A program made the position numbers and the translations under genes. From Phylloscopus collybita (taxonomy: Eukaryota > Chordata > Aves > Passeriformes > Phylloscopidae), in NCBI GenBank assembly GCA_027886175.1, contig JAJNNQ010000040.1:24510001-24574000 (forward strand): a stretch of 64,000 bases of DNA. The letters run 5' to 3'. Position 1 is the first letter of the stretch, and each line of letters opens with the position of its first letter. Below the pieces are notes generated by a model. That model did no database searches. It saw only the letters and a list, made by a program, of their open reading frames with translations, and was not told where the DNA came from. This document shows, one piece after another, positions 1 to 13,000 of the stretch.

Positions 1-889
1 AACTAGACGTAGCAATAATTTCTTATTGTGTGTGCTAGAAGGAAAAAGTTTCTCCCCCCAGGCATTACCCGTGCACTCCCACTTGGCTTATTGCAGTTCT
101 ACTTCACGCATCCCTGTTCCTGTCCTCCCTGGATGAGGATTACAGGTCTCAGTCATGAACCCACAGTTCCTTAAGCCAGGGGCTCATTGCAGGAGCTTGT
201 GGAATTAACACAGGGGCCATCCTGTGCAGTATCAGCCAGGAGGGAGTCAGGAGCCAGATTCAGACTCAGCCTTCACTCATATGCCATGGGTAACAATCCT
301 CACCTGCCCAAAGCCACAGGAGCTTTCCAACTCCTTCCCAGTCAAACCTCAGCATGAAATGGATGTTTTCAGGGTGATTCCATTGAAATCCTACCTTTCA
401 TTTCTGACCCTGTACATCATATCACAGTACTTGGAGCAGAAGGGATATCTCTCTCTCCAGCAAGGTCTAAGTGTATTCATTAGTGCAACTGCTGGTACAG
501 GTGATGTCATAAGGTGCTCTCTCATCATAACACCTGTAATGAAAGCCTGCATCTCACTCACACCAGCTACTGAATCGACGAGACTCCACTGTGGATTTTC
601 TGTGCAATCATCTTTTAACAGCTGCACCCCAAAGAGCCTTGGTACCTTCCTCTTACATACTTAACACTTTGCTATTTGTTTGATCCAAAGTGTAACAGAT
701 ATATAAAATCCTTGATCAAACCAGTGTTTTTGACTGGTGTACTGCCTTTTGGATAGGAAAACTGTATCTCCTGCCTATTTACGCCATAAGTACTTCAGCA
801 TATCAGGTCATAACATGCTCTGGTCTCTTCACAGATGTGGTGTTTTTCCCAAGGTTGCACTTTTTTCCACATTATTGCTAGAACTGACA

Positions 890-1380
890 CCGCTTGAGGG
901 AGACTGCCGGGCTGCTCAGTGCAGGACAGCAGCTGAAAGCTGTCAGCCAATGCAGGGGACACAGAAGACAGTCCTGCTCTGCCTGCACACAACACTCAGA
1001 AGCAGGGAGCTTTGCAAGGAACCCAGCAAGTCACAAGAGCCTTTGTGGAGCTGCATCAATATACAACAAACACCAGAGTAAGAGCAGGAACAGGATGCCA
1101 TTGGTGGTGTGCCAGCAGGCACCGTGCGCGACAGCTTGTGCTGAATGGCTCCAGCACCAGCGTGCCAGCAGCTCTGGGCATGCAGGCAGCCCAGGGCCAG
1201 CACCGTGCCAGCTGGCTGCCCCTGGCCCAGGGGGGCGAGCCTGCTCCCTCCATGGAACGGGGGAGGCCGCGGCTCCATCTCCACTCTGCTGCCATCTGGC
1301 TTTGGGCAAGTCCCTTCACCACCCTCACGCCCTTTGCAGCTTCTGTGCAATGCGGTGGCAGGTTATCCCTCCCTCTATAA
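890..1380. other. GC-rich block of unknown nature
   Basis: About 490 bp stand out as GC-rich against AT-rich surroundings, densest from 1100 to 1340, with scattered CpG (for example near 1124-1132 and 1267). Several overlapping ORFs run through it in different frames. None resembles a known protein, and such overlap is expected when stop codons are scarce. It could be an old repeat, a regulatory element or an unannotated non-coding exon. I do not recognise it. Confidence 0.3.
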
Positions 1381-4304
1381 CCGCTCCACAGACCATTTAA
1401 CTCCACAGAAAATAGCCTATTTTGGATTTGTATTTTGGATTATATCCCACTTGTACAGTGCCAGGAAAAATAAGGCCCTGCTGCAGTGCTGTCTTAAAAC
1501 TCAATTAAGATACCTTTTTTCAGTATGATTTCTCATGCTTTGTCAAAAAGTTTGGTTTTATGAAATGTATCAGCGATTTTCTTTATTCTTTAGGTTCTTT
1601 AGGTTCTTTATTCTTAGGTATAACTAAGTGCACTTTTAAAATATTTTATTAAATTTTGAAAATCTTAAAAGGAATTATAAACAGTAATGCATGAACTGCA
1701 ATACACCAAAGGGCCAAAGAGGTCTCCTAATTATACCACTCTCTTAAAAATAGTTTGTATATATTGGGATTGACCAGGACTGATTTACAGTTCTAGGAAG
1801 GAAAATATGATACAACTGATCCAACAGATAACTTTATCGAGGAGATGCCACAGGCCTGGTCTCCATGGAGCAGGAGACTGTCATGAAGCATTGCTGTAGG
1901 GAAGAGTGAGCTGTTTCCAGAAGTCAGCAGTTTTGGAGCTAGCTTCAACCAACCACATTGGAAAGAATAATTATGGACCCCTATGCTTCTACACATATTG
2001 TAATTGCAGTTTTGAATAACGATTATTTACACATGCAGAGCATTCCTATCAGTCAATACCATTTAACAGGTAACATCTATCAGACAATTCAGTAACAGAC
2101 TGAGGAATAGGAACACAGATGATCAAGCACTATCTCTCAGAAGGGGGACCAGCTATTTTTCCACAAAACAGGAAGATGGAAAGAAAAGGTAATGAATGTT
2201 ACATCAGTCACTATTATTTCAGTAGCAGGATAATTTAAGACAAAAATTTATGCCCACAAAGGCTTTGAAATAGCTGCAAAACTCAAGAGATACTATGATG
2301 TAATTTTGAGAGCAAACTCTGAGTGCAAAAGAAAAGCTATTGATGGGAATGTTAAGTTACTCAAAGACCAAGAGAACATAAGGTTGTACATTTATCCAAA
2401 CCTGATAATTTTCAAATAAAAATTTAACTTTGCTACTTTTAAAATAAATTTATTGAAATTAGAATAGCTATATAAAGCAAGAAAACACAGAGGTAATCAA
2501 AATACTCTTTTCTTGGCTTATCATCTAGTAATTTCAGTTTTGGAACATAATTGAACACTGCTCTTTTCTGTCCTGTGGGTCAGTTTCTAAAAGTCACTAA
2601 CTTGCTGTTGCAAAAGCTGATTAGTTTTAGTGTTCTGTTACTTGAACAATTAAGTTACAGGACATGAAATTGCTTGCAAATTCCTGGCAAAGTATCTGTT
2701 CATATGCAAGAAAATATGAAAGAAAGTATTTTCTATCAAAATGTGTGTAATTATAGATTTAAGTCCAGGGTTGTGACTTTGGACTTTAAAATCTCTCCAT
2801 AGAATCAAGGGCCCCAAAAATGGCCAAACAGTGTCCTGTGCCCAACAACAGGAGTCCTAAAGTGCAGAGTGAGTGGAAACTTTAACACAGTTCAGAAAAC
2901 CTTTCCTCTCTGTTTTAGAATCAAATCCCCCAGGACAGGGCTGGACACCTCTCTCTACCATTCCCCCACTCACTTTTGTCTTCTGAGTTACAGCAGCACC
3001 AGCTGTAAGTAAGCAGAAGTAAAATCTCCCTCACTTCATTTGCTTTTTCTACTAATTTGGTGTTTCATGTCCTCTAATTCAATTCTAGAGGCTTTTAAAG
3101 AGAGCTGTAAATGATTCAGGGTCAGTCACCTTTGTTAAGAACAAGTAACAGAAAAGAAATACACACTCCACAGGGAAAAAAGACAAGTCCTACTGAACAA
3201 TGGTAGCTTGTTGATGAAGGAAGCATATGTTAAGAATTCTAGAAACTTTACAGAATCTATGCCTACAAGATGTTTGAAGATTACAGTACACAAAAGGAGT
3301 TATTCCCCAGAAATATCCATGGCATGTCCCTCATTTGACACAGCTGGTTCAAACCTTTGGCAAGATTTCTCAGCACTCATTTCCCTGCACAAGAGGACTG
3401 GGCTGGGCCTTGCATCCCCACTGCAGACGTTCACATGGTGCAGAATTTCCTAAGTGGCAATTACAAAGTCCACTGTCTTGCCCCTTCAGAGACACTTGTT
3501 GATTAATTACCTTGCCTCTATTAAGCAAAACCTGCCTGTTTGGTTCAGGGAGGTTAATCTATAAATCTATACTACAAGTTTGAACCGTTATCCCTCACAA
3601 ACCCACAGCATATGTCTCACTAGGGAATACTATAACTTAGGTGCACATTAAAACATATCCCAGGGGCTAAAACTTTTCAATATTCCCATTTGTTCAACCA
3701 TCGCAAAGCCCTGTGTGTCCACAGCCCAAGAACTTTCAGCAAGAAATTGACTAATATTTCAAATCTGGAACACAAAAATGTGCCACTGCATTTAGATGAA
3801 CATTTAGCTCCAATGAATAAGCTGTACTTGTAATCTTTCATCCTTTGTTTATTCATTGCTGGTATCAGTGACTCATTCCTCCCACAGAAAAATCAGCAGA
3901 AGGGCACTCAGAGGAACATTTTACAACTATTCCTCATTTTTCTGCCTCAACCTCCTCCAACTCCACCTAGTATAGATTCCACCTCTACTCCAGCATCTAC
4001 ACAGCAGCAGTAGATATGAATGGATCACCTAGTCTCAGAGAGATCCCCTCCTCTCTTTTCTGGCTGGTGGTGAAGTGCTCTGGGCTTTCTACCTCTGTGA
4101 CAGGAATTCTAGGATAGAATGTCTTTTAACCAGATGTGCTTACAAGATCTAACCATGGGGGCAGCAGTTATCTAGTGTATCATGTCCACAACTCTTACAT
4201 TGCTGCACTAAGATTTTGTAGGCTAGAGAAGAAACAACACATTTCAATAATACTTGGTATAATAAATATAATTGAGGTTAGACTAGAAGTTTATAGCTCC
4301 TGGG

Positions 4305-4570
4305 TCTTCCCTCACGTCCTCCTTGTAAACTGGAGCAATACCAGCTAGCTTCCAGTCAGCAGGGGCCTTCCCAGACCTTTGGTAGATGACCAAGAGGGGT
4401 TCTTCCATAGCAAACACTACCTCCTTCAGAATGCTGGGATGAATCCCATCAGGCCCCATGGACTTGTGAACACTCAGTCAGTACAGCTAGTCCCTTACAA
4501 TTTCATCATTCACAAATGGAAAGTAACTGTTCTCACGCTAGTGAACCTCCATCTCAGGAAACTCCAAGAG
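4305..4570 (-). mobile_element. CR1 LINE fragment, antisense to the + strand
   Basis: The plus strand reads like the reverse complement of CR1 ORF2. It contains the characteristic run around 4325-4470 that ends with a segment on 'cccatcaggccccatggacttgtg', typical of reversed CR1 reverse-transcriptase DNA. It is degraded and has no open frame of useful length. Boundaries are approximate. Confidence 0.6.
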
Positions 4571-7500
4571 TGACAAGGCAAAATTCCATCAATATAACAA
4601 GAAAGGCAGTCTGGATTTTCTCCCTTAAACAAATTACATAGTCAAGAGAAAGTCTGACAAATGAAGATCATCTGTTAGCATAAAGAAGCAACAACTCAGA
4701 GCAACATAATATGAATCCCATTAGCTTGGTCCACAGGATAGAAGGAAAAGCAGCATAAACTCCCCACAACTATCTAAGCCAGCCTACACCAACAATTTAC
4801 ATTCTGAGACACCCTATAAGCAGACCTTACACTTGATACAATTTGGAAAGGTAGTTTCTACCCGATGTGAAGGTTGCTATCAAACCAAGAGAAGTTATAT
4901 AATGGAAACAATGACAGCTGTTCCTCAACTGATAAAATTTGGTTTGTGTCCAGTTCAATGGAAGGGGCTGGGCACTTGCTTGTGTAAGATCTATAAATAC
5001 ACAAAACAAAAGAACTTGGAAGTTAGCCCTGGAAGGCTGATGTCTTGTGCACAGAAGAAAATCAAAGCAGAGGTTTACAGGTATCTCACAACCCAACTGT
5101 CAAAGAATTATTCTAGTACTTAGAAACCCTATGTCATCTATGCCAGGTGACTTAATTCCTTAACAACATTTGAAAGCTACAATTTGAACTACCTGTCCTC
5201 TTTACACAATGTATGACTGTAGAATACAGAGTGCCTACTTGGGTCTTGAATTCAATACTACCATGAATCAGTAGTTATCTACTCCTTCCTCCTTCTCTAA
5301 GGAAGAGAAGTCAGTGGATACATTGACTTGTGGTTTGTGACAGAGGTTCAGGTGCACTTTATGAATTCCAAAACCATAGACTTGGCAAGTAAAAACTTGT
5401 AAGCCCCACTGCTTATTCAGTAAGTAGATTACTGGGGTCCTTTTTGTGTGTCAGCTGTATGACATAAAACCAGATACATAAAAGTTAACAGAATGAAATT
5501 CAGTGTCTGATTCTACAGTGGTGAAGAATAGGAGTAAATGAAAATATTATCAGTACAAAAAAGAATTGATACCAGGCTATAATTCTCTTTACCTCAGATA
5601 CTTTTCCTGTGATACAGTAAACTGGTTTTACTGTAGCCATTTTATGGATTATAACTCTTTTACTCTACTTCCACTGACCAAACACAAATATTCTTTGTAA
5701 CAAACTGAGCAAGCTGGGGGTGGGTGGAGGGTGGGATGAGATGACCGACATAGACAAAGAGAAAAACACAGGCAGAGGGAGCAACAGATGTCTTGCACCT
5801 TATTTTTTTCTCCATTATGAAATCCATTTAATCTACATTTATAGCATATAATCTTGTAAAGATCTCACTTGTTTCAGGCAACCAAAAAAGGAAGAAAAAA
5901 AGCACAGGCCCAGTGGCTTTGTAACTCACCTTTCAGTCTAGAGAAAAGTATAGCATACAGATTTTAAGCAGTAAGTCTTTAGATTAAGCTTCAGAAAGAG
6001 GCTTTATTTACAGCAAGACAAACCCCTAGATTTCTAAGTTTTCTTTAGAAACTCATCTAACTGCTTACCTTGGGAGAGCAATAAATTTCAAGGTTATTTT
6101 TTTCCTTAACTGGTCAATGCAAGATTGACCAATACAGATCATTTTCCCTCCAAATTAACTGAAGCACTGTTTTAACTGAGCAAATAATTCTGTGACTCCT
6201 GAAAGAGATAATGTAGTCACATAAGGACTGCAAAAAAATGGATGGAAAGAGGACAACATTGTTTGTGTCAGAAGAGACAGGGGCAGAGAGCTTTTAGCTG
6301 GTCCCCAGTTACTAGTCCAGACAGAATTTTACAGGAGGATTTATGTCCAATTATGGATTTAACCAGACACAATTATTTTTTACCTCTGTAGGATCCCACG
6401 CACAGATAACCCTCATACATCTGCACACATTGGCAGATGTGGTTTGGAAGGCCTACCTCACAGAAAGCATCATCAACTCTCTCCAGTCCTTAATATGAAA
6501 CTTGAACATGCAAGAGAACACTGCAGTAAATATTATTCTGTGGTACCTGACCTGCATGAAAATTGTAGTATATCCTGGACTTTCATTAGTATGTTAAAAA
6601 GTTACTTGACAGGTTAAGACGTAAACCTATTCCTGGCACAGGCTGATTTAGAAAGCAAGGGGGAATCTCAATTTACAAATTCTCCTGAAGATCCACAATG
6701 ACATTCACAGAGCTCAATTTAACACCAGAAGTTTAACACCTCAGTTTCCAAGATGATCATATTGTGTGGTTCAAGGAAGTTCACTATTTGCATCAAGCTT
6801 TTATAGATAGCAAAATGACAGCTCTGTTCTACAAGGCACCAAACTTTCTATACAGTGAGAAAACCAAAATCCTCACCAACTACAATGAAAAAAATTTTCA
6901 ATATTCTTTGTCATGGAAATGGAAGATTAAAAGTCAGCACTGAGATCTTTGAAAGAAGCTGAAGCCTCATTTTTCAAGGGACTGACTTCACTGGCTAAGT
7001 AATACTGTTAACTTGGATCACATTTACATGTTTTAGCAGGAGAAACACATGAGAATCTGGTACATGACTCTGGTATGTCCTCACAAATGTTATGTAAACA
7101 CTGCAGTCAGTATTCATAGGTTTCTGTGGAAAATCCCATTTCTGTGAGTGCACTAGAAGTCTTAGGATAGGGCAGACTTTGTTCTCAGCTAAGATACTGT
7201 CTTTCAAAAGTGTTTTGCTAGAGAGCAAAACCATGACAGCACCATGAAAACAGGCTTATTGTGCTTTGATAAAAGGAAAACACTGCAGGTGTACAAGCTA
7301 CACCCTTAGCAGGAGAAAAAAAGAAAGAAAAGAATTAATTTCATGAGAAGTCTCTTAAGATGTCTGAAAGAAAAGCCTTTGTCAAAGATACTAAATATTG
7401 CAATATTAAATTTGGTCTCTGTGTTTGGTATTATGCGAAACTTGAAGAATTAATTTTACTACTGACAGTGGCTATATACACTCCAGTGGTTCAACCCTCC

Positions 7501-7869
7501 AACTTCAAGAGGTGCTTTAACACGACTCAAGCCCACATTTTAATGTAATACCTCCAGAGCTCTAGGTGCTGTTGCTCCAGGGCAGTCAGGAGAGCACCTA
7601 CAATGCAGATTTTCTGGCATTCTATGCTGTTGTATGAATGTAAAACAAGGTAAGCCAGGACTAAAGACTCACTGCAGTGCTTGATAAGAAGCTGTGCTTT
7701 TGGTTAGGAATTCAAAAGCCACATATTTATAAATAATTAATGAATCCATCATGTTTATATAAATAAGCCCGATGCCTTAAGATTTTAGCTTTTATATTTT
7801 TCAAATCCTGTACTGTATTAGTGAATAACTCTAAACTCCATATAAAGTGTTAACCACTGTCTTCACATT

Positions 7870-8205
7870 TTTGTCAGACAAAACAACTCCTCTGGGCCTA
7901 AAACTCAAGGACATTGTACAGCCTCAGGCCCTGAAAAGTATAAAGAAACGTGAATTGGTGGGGAGCAAACTGGGGGAATGTGACTTCATTACCTGAAGCT
8001 GTAATTGGAGGATTAACCCCTGATTTGCAAATAGACCAAACTTACATCTGTCTGGAAAACTTGTGACCATCGTCCATTTTGGGTGTAGCTCCTTGGGGAG
8101 GCTTCATCTGCCCTTAATGTACCTGAAGGCCCTTCATTAAATATATCTGCTTTTATCCTTTTAACTTTGTCTGGCCTCTGTTTCTAGGTAAGCCCGAAAA
8201 AGGCA
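7870..8205 (+). mobile_element. Probable solo LTR / LTR-like repeat
   Basis: The block has LTR-like architecture in plus orientation: a TATAAA at 7939-7944, an ATTAAA polyadenylation-type signal at 8136-8141 about 200 bp later, and a T-rich GT-containing segment after it. The text around 8060-8180 resembles avian ERV LTRs as I remember them. No clear target-site duplication was found, so the ends are estimates. It could instead be another interspersed repeat. Confidence 0.4.
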
Positions 8206-8514
8206 TCAAGCCAAAAACATGAAGAGGTTGGGAAACCTCTCATAGATGACATTTTCCAGTTTGCCTTTTTGTCTTCACGTTCATTGGCAACTATTCTTCC
8301 CACAACTAGGTAATTAAAATGGGAGCTATGAATGTAAACACTATGTGCTTCCACAGTTTTTAGCACAGACATATAATTTCTCAGAGTGAATAGCAGCTTC
8401 TTGTGCAGTTACATTGTGTCATACAATACCAAAATTATCTGAAGCTGATGAGGAAACTGGAATGTTGCTGCCCGCAGAGTTCCTGAAGTGTCTGTACAGT
8501 ATGATCTCCAGTAC

Positions 8515-8775
8515 ACCGTAAAATAATTCAGGCTGGAAGGGATCCATGGAGGTCATCTGGTACAACACACCACACATAGCAGGACCAACTCTGAAGGTGG
8601 ATCAGATTGCTTAGGGTTATTTGAGTTCCCAGTATGTTCAAGGATGGAGATGTCACAGTTTCTGTGTAAACTGCTTGATCAATCTGATCTAGAGAAAAGT
8701 CTACTATCTATTCCATTCCTCTTGCTGCAAACTGAGGGGAGTATAGCCAGTTGCTCATGCATACGCATTTGCCCA
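8515..8775 (-). mobile_element. CR1 LINE 3'-end fragment, minus orientation
   Basis: The plus strand near 8528-8570 (ggctggaagggatcc, then ggaggtcatctgg) matches the reversed 3' end of CR1, which normally begins with a tail followed by the 'ttggaagggacctt' segment. The copy is old and strongly diverged, and its far end is uncertain. Confidence 0.55.
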
Positions 8776-9337
8776 CTCGCTAAACACAAAATTGTGTCTA
8801 ACATCAACTGCACACCTGAGCTTGCTTCTGTAATACCTTAGGAAATTAATGTTATGTAAATGCACATCCATACCAAGGCTTAAAATTTATCATGCCTACC
8901 TTCAGCAGTCTGAAAGATAGCCTAGATTTCTTTGCCAAACTATCCACTGTCAACAAAGACAGAGTAGACTGTTCTTGCATATCTAAAGACGAAGCTTCAC
9001 AAAAGTTCCATTTCGCTCCACACTTTTTCTAACTTAGACCAGGCACCTAATAACTAGCCAGCCTGCCATAATTTCATGTATTTTGTACATTTAGATTGCT
9101 GCATCTTTAAGGGGAAGAACTAGACAAAAAGATCAGGATGAGACAAAGCACAGAAACACCAAATAATTATGAAGTGATCAGCAGTGTAATCAATTCATTT
9201 TTGAAAATTCTGTAGCAAATGCTTTTCTTCTTCTTTCAAACAGAGCACTAAGTTAGTCACAGCTTCAAGTGAAAACATGTACAGAAAGTTCAAGTCTTTA
9301 ACTGACCACCAGACCAACACACATACAAAAAGCATAA

Positions 9338-9964
9338 TTTAATTATCATCTTTTTGCCGTAAGCATTAACAATGAAATATTTAACTGTCAAAAGTCTTTA
9401 TGAATATCTAAAAGCCTAATACAAATATCCAAACTATTAGTAAACATTTGTAATTTGAAGTGTTAACAATAAGACATTTAATAACTCTGCATTAAATCTA
9501 ACAAGCCCTTTCTAAAAGAATATTAATTTACAGTCATTCTTTCTAACAACTCTTTGTACAATAAAAAAAATTAGATTTTTCTGCCTCCCTTTCCCACCCA
9601 ACCACCCGCACAGTTTTGCTCTCAGACTGAGCTACTAATTGATCAAGCCTGATGGTAAAAATCCTCTCAACTAAGGGTCCAAGATCTCAGTTTTAGCATT
9701 CAGCTCAAATGCTCTTTGGGAAAAAAAAAATCCATGTTTTTGTATAATGTGCAAAGTGCAACTTTTATCCAGTGCCATCAGAAGTGTGTGCTGCTATGAA
9801 CATCACCAAAGCATGAATCAGTAAAAATTAAGACTTCTCAGTTTCCAAATGTTCTCTATGGACAAATGTTAGATGATGTCCACAGGAATGAAGATCAAGT
9901 GAATTTTATCCTGGTGCTTACTGGGTCAGGTACTTTCCAATTTCGTTAGGTCAAACCAGTGTTT
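9338..9964 (-). other. SHPRH: SHPRH 3' untranslated region (probable)
   Basis: This sequence follows the SHPRH stop codon in the terminal exon. No AATAAA was seen on the minus strand just downstream. Two ATTAAA variants occur, at 9477-9482 and 9338-9343 (seen as TTTAAT on the plus strand). Either could define the end of the transcript, and a longer 3'UTR using weaker signals is possible. Only the upstream boundary (9964) is firm. Confidence 0.35.
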
Positions 9965-10061
9965 TTACTCAAGTTCTTCAGTTTCCTCTGTAAAAAGGTC
10001 AGCCAAATCTGCTACTGTCAACACGGAGGCTTCTGACTGTTTCATGGAAGAGCTTGTGTGG
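9965..10061 (-). CDS. SHPRH: SHPRH exon 30, coding part (residues 1663-1694 and stop)
   Basis: Acceptor CCACAG|CCACAC, 97 nt to the TAA at 9965-9967. It encodes [15 protein letters not shown] and the acidic C-terminus ETEELE, which matches the family end. The exon continues into the 3'UTR. Confidence 0.93.
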
Positions 10062-13000
10062 CTGTGGGAAAAAATTGCATGCGGACATCAGAGAAAGAAT
10101 CAGTGTAAGTAACAAGCTGTGTGCACTGGAGACAGAGCACACAGTTCAGAGCCAATACCTGCTCAGCTTTGAAGCTAAGCAGGAAAACACACCTTCTGTC
10201 TGGGAAAACACATACACTCATCAGCTACTGCTCTTGCACATTTTAAGCAAGATAAAAAGTCCATCTACTGTCCCCAACTGTGGTCAACACCAAACACTGC
10301 AAAGACAGCAGAACATGGGATAATCCACTTTGACCTCTTAACATTTCAGGGATTTGCTTCAGTTTCCAAGCATGAGGTTTAATATTACTTTCATAACATT
10401 AGCCCTCATAGGATCATTCAACCACCATCGGTACATTCCTCCAAATTTTATGTGCAAAAGTAGTGCTACTTCACAGATAAGGAGAATAAATCATTCTTCA
10501 AGAGCTAAAACTGAAATCTTTCATAACTACAGCCAAATATGTACATGCAATTTTTAGTTTAATAATCTGTAACAGGCAAAATTTCTTTAAATATGGCCTC
10601 CTCCTAGATTTGTCATGGGTATACCATCTAGTTAAAAGGTACAAACCTCTTACACTGTCAGCATAAGGAATGTAAATAGCATTTTTGGTCCTGCTCCAAT
10701 CCACTGCATATAGATTTTGGAAAGATAAATCACAGTCAGAACTGCTTTCTGTGTCTGCACACCAGCCTGATGTATTACTGAGCATGTGGGCAATGCTTGC
10801 ATGGACTGTGAAACCAGAGTGTGACACAGCACCGTCGGATGAGGTTTGTAGGATTAAAAAAATAACAAAAGAAAGAATCCATGTCCTGTGTTAGAGTTTA
10901 TTACAGATACTGCTGCTCTAGTGGCAGGCTTAGTACTACTCCATCAATTGAAGTGTTATTGTACCAATGGAAATAGGTAAATTGAAAAGATAAATCATAT
11001 ATATAATATATAATTTATCACTTGGGCTTTTATGAAATAAAATACACAAAACATTACCACAATATTTTCCAGAGAATTAAAATACCTTAAGCTGCAAGTT
11101 ACTGGAACCAGGTTAAAACTTTTGAAGTCTTAAAATTGCTTTGCCAATTAAAACAGTTTGAAGAACAGTTGAACAGTTTATATATAAGATATATATTCCT
11201 AACCATAATAAAAGTATGGTGGAGAACCACCTTTTTATTTTCAGTGCAATAAAGATGTTTTAAAAAAATTCAGCACATACCTTCTATCTACGGTTTTCAG
11301 CATAGTCTGCATTCTCTCTTCTATTGTTGCTTTTATCAGGAACCTATGAACAATCGTAGATCTGAATGTGTTTAAAAAAAAGAAAACACCACCATGAGTG
11401 AGCAGAAGTTGTACTGTTACTGCCAAAGTTTATAACCATGTTTTTGTCTCATACTAATTCTATTAAAAGTGTTGAAAATACGCCTCTGGTTTTTAAGAAA
11501 TAAATGTTACAAGTGATTAGCAACTTCCATTGACATTTCAGAGCGCTTAGTACTTCCCTGTAAACACACTTTCAACTTAACTGACCACACTCTAAATGAA
11601 TGTAAGCTATATTAGCTAAAATCCTAACGCAGATACTAGGCAAAGTTCTGCTTTCTGTGTCCTTACTAGAAACATTCCTCTCAAGCCTAAAGAAAAAGGA
11701 GTTTTGCCCATTGGTTATATATAATGTTCATACTTCATTGTCACAAATTATTTCAAGAGACAAGAGCTTAATTTGATTGATAATTAAATCTAATAACCAG
11801 AGTTTTAATAATATTATTTTTGAAGACAGCAAGATATTACAATTTTTTTGAAGTAAGTCAGTAACTGTAGTCAGTAAACACTGGTAAAACATAAACCCCA
11901 AAATATCAATAAACATAACATGAAATGAAAATTGCATTTATGATGCATTATAATGCATTTTTGAATTTTCTTTCAAAAAAGATAGCAGTAATTTAGAAAA
12001 GTGCCAGGCAGGAGAAGGTGAAATGGAAAAAAGTCAGATTCAAAGATAAAAATGAAAAAGCACCCTATGCTCCCCAGCATAAACATTTTTCAAGGTAAGA
12101 ACCCTTGAAAATGCTTAGATGGTTTTCAGATCTTAGGTTGAAACTTTGGCAGGTACATTTCATAGAAGAATGCAGGGGGAATACTTTCAGATTCACAGGC
12201 AAGGCCTCCCCCCAAAAAAGAGAAGTACATAAGAAGTGAACTGGTAATAGTTGCACCAGTGACACTAAACAGAGTATTCCCTAATGCTCAGTGTACTTGG
12301 AACACAGTCCTTTTTAGAAATAAGCCTTGCTGAAATCTTAACTCTTAAAAAGTACAGCGTATTCTTGGTGGTTTTACTGCAAGGTTTTTACCACACCTTT
12401 CATGCCAGCATCAGGTATAATTGCAGTGTGGGCTTTTACAATCAATCTTTCCTATGCCCTCACAGCTAATTCAAAATCTTTACCAACACACACAAATATC
12501 CACCTGTTCATAAGCATTCTTTCACATACATGCTCCTTCATGTCCTCCTCTCTCTTTGCTTTCATTTCCAAAACACAAACCCCACTATTATTCTATAGTA
12601 TTGTTATTCCAGAATTGACAGCTGCTTCTCTTCTTCATGTAGTCAGCTTCAATTTTTTTTTTCTAAAGTCACAAGACCTTGGGAAAGCACATACATCTCA
12701 TATGTTGAGGACAAACTTTCTAAAACCTTTTTTAAGTGTTCAGTACTACCTGTGTCAGAGCAACAACACTGAAATAAACAAAAGACATACAAATTCATGA
12801 ATGTCTTCAAAAAGGGGTGAGGGTAGAACTGTGACTTAAAAACTTATCAGTTCTATTGAGAGTGTGCTGTAACTTTCTTTCTGACAAAAAAAAAAACAAC
12901 AAAAAAACCCCAAAAAACCCCCCCCAAAACCCCCCCCCAAAAAACCCCCAAAAAACAACCAAAAAACAAAACAAAACAAAAAAAACCCAAACAAAAAAAA

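Larger units (their letters stand above)
1..9337. other. Intergenic region downstream of SHPRH
   Basis: No coding exon, RNA gene or conserved ORF could be supported in this AT-rich stretch. It holds a GC-rich block near 0.9-1.4 kb, two old CR1 fragments (near 4.4 and 8.6 kb) and one LTR-like repeat (near 8.0 kb), each listed separately. The rest looks like unique non-coding DNA. In mammals FBXO30 lies on this side of SHPRH, and its coding sequence sits mostly in one large exon. No ORF of that size is present, so the neighbour must lie outside the window. Part of the SHPRH 3'UTR may extend further into this region than annotated. Confidence 0.6.

Noticed and set aside
894..1528. Overlapping ORFs of up to 168 codons
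   Set aside because: They coincide with a GC-rich block, occur in both strands and many frames, and resemble no known protein.
1..9337. Possible FBXO30 coding sequence, expected downstream from mammalian gene order
   Set aside because: FBXO30 has a large coding exon that would show as a long ORF; none exists here.
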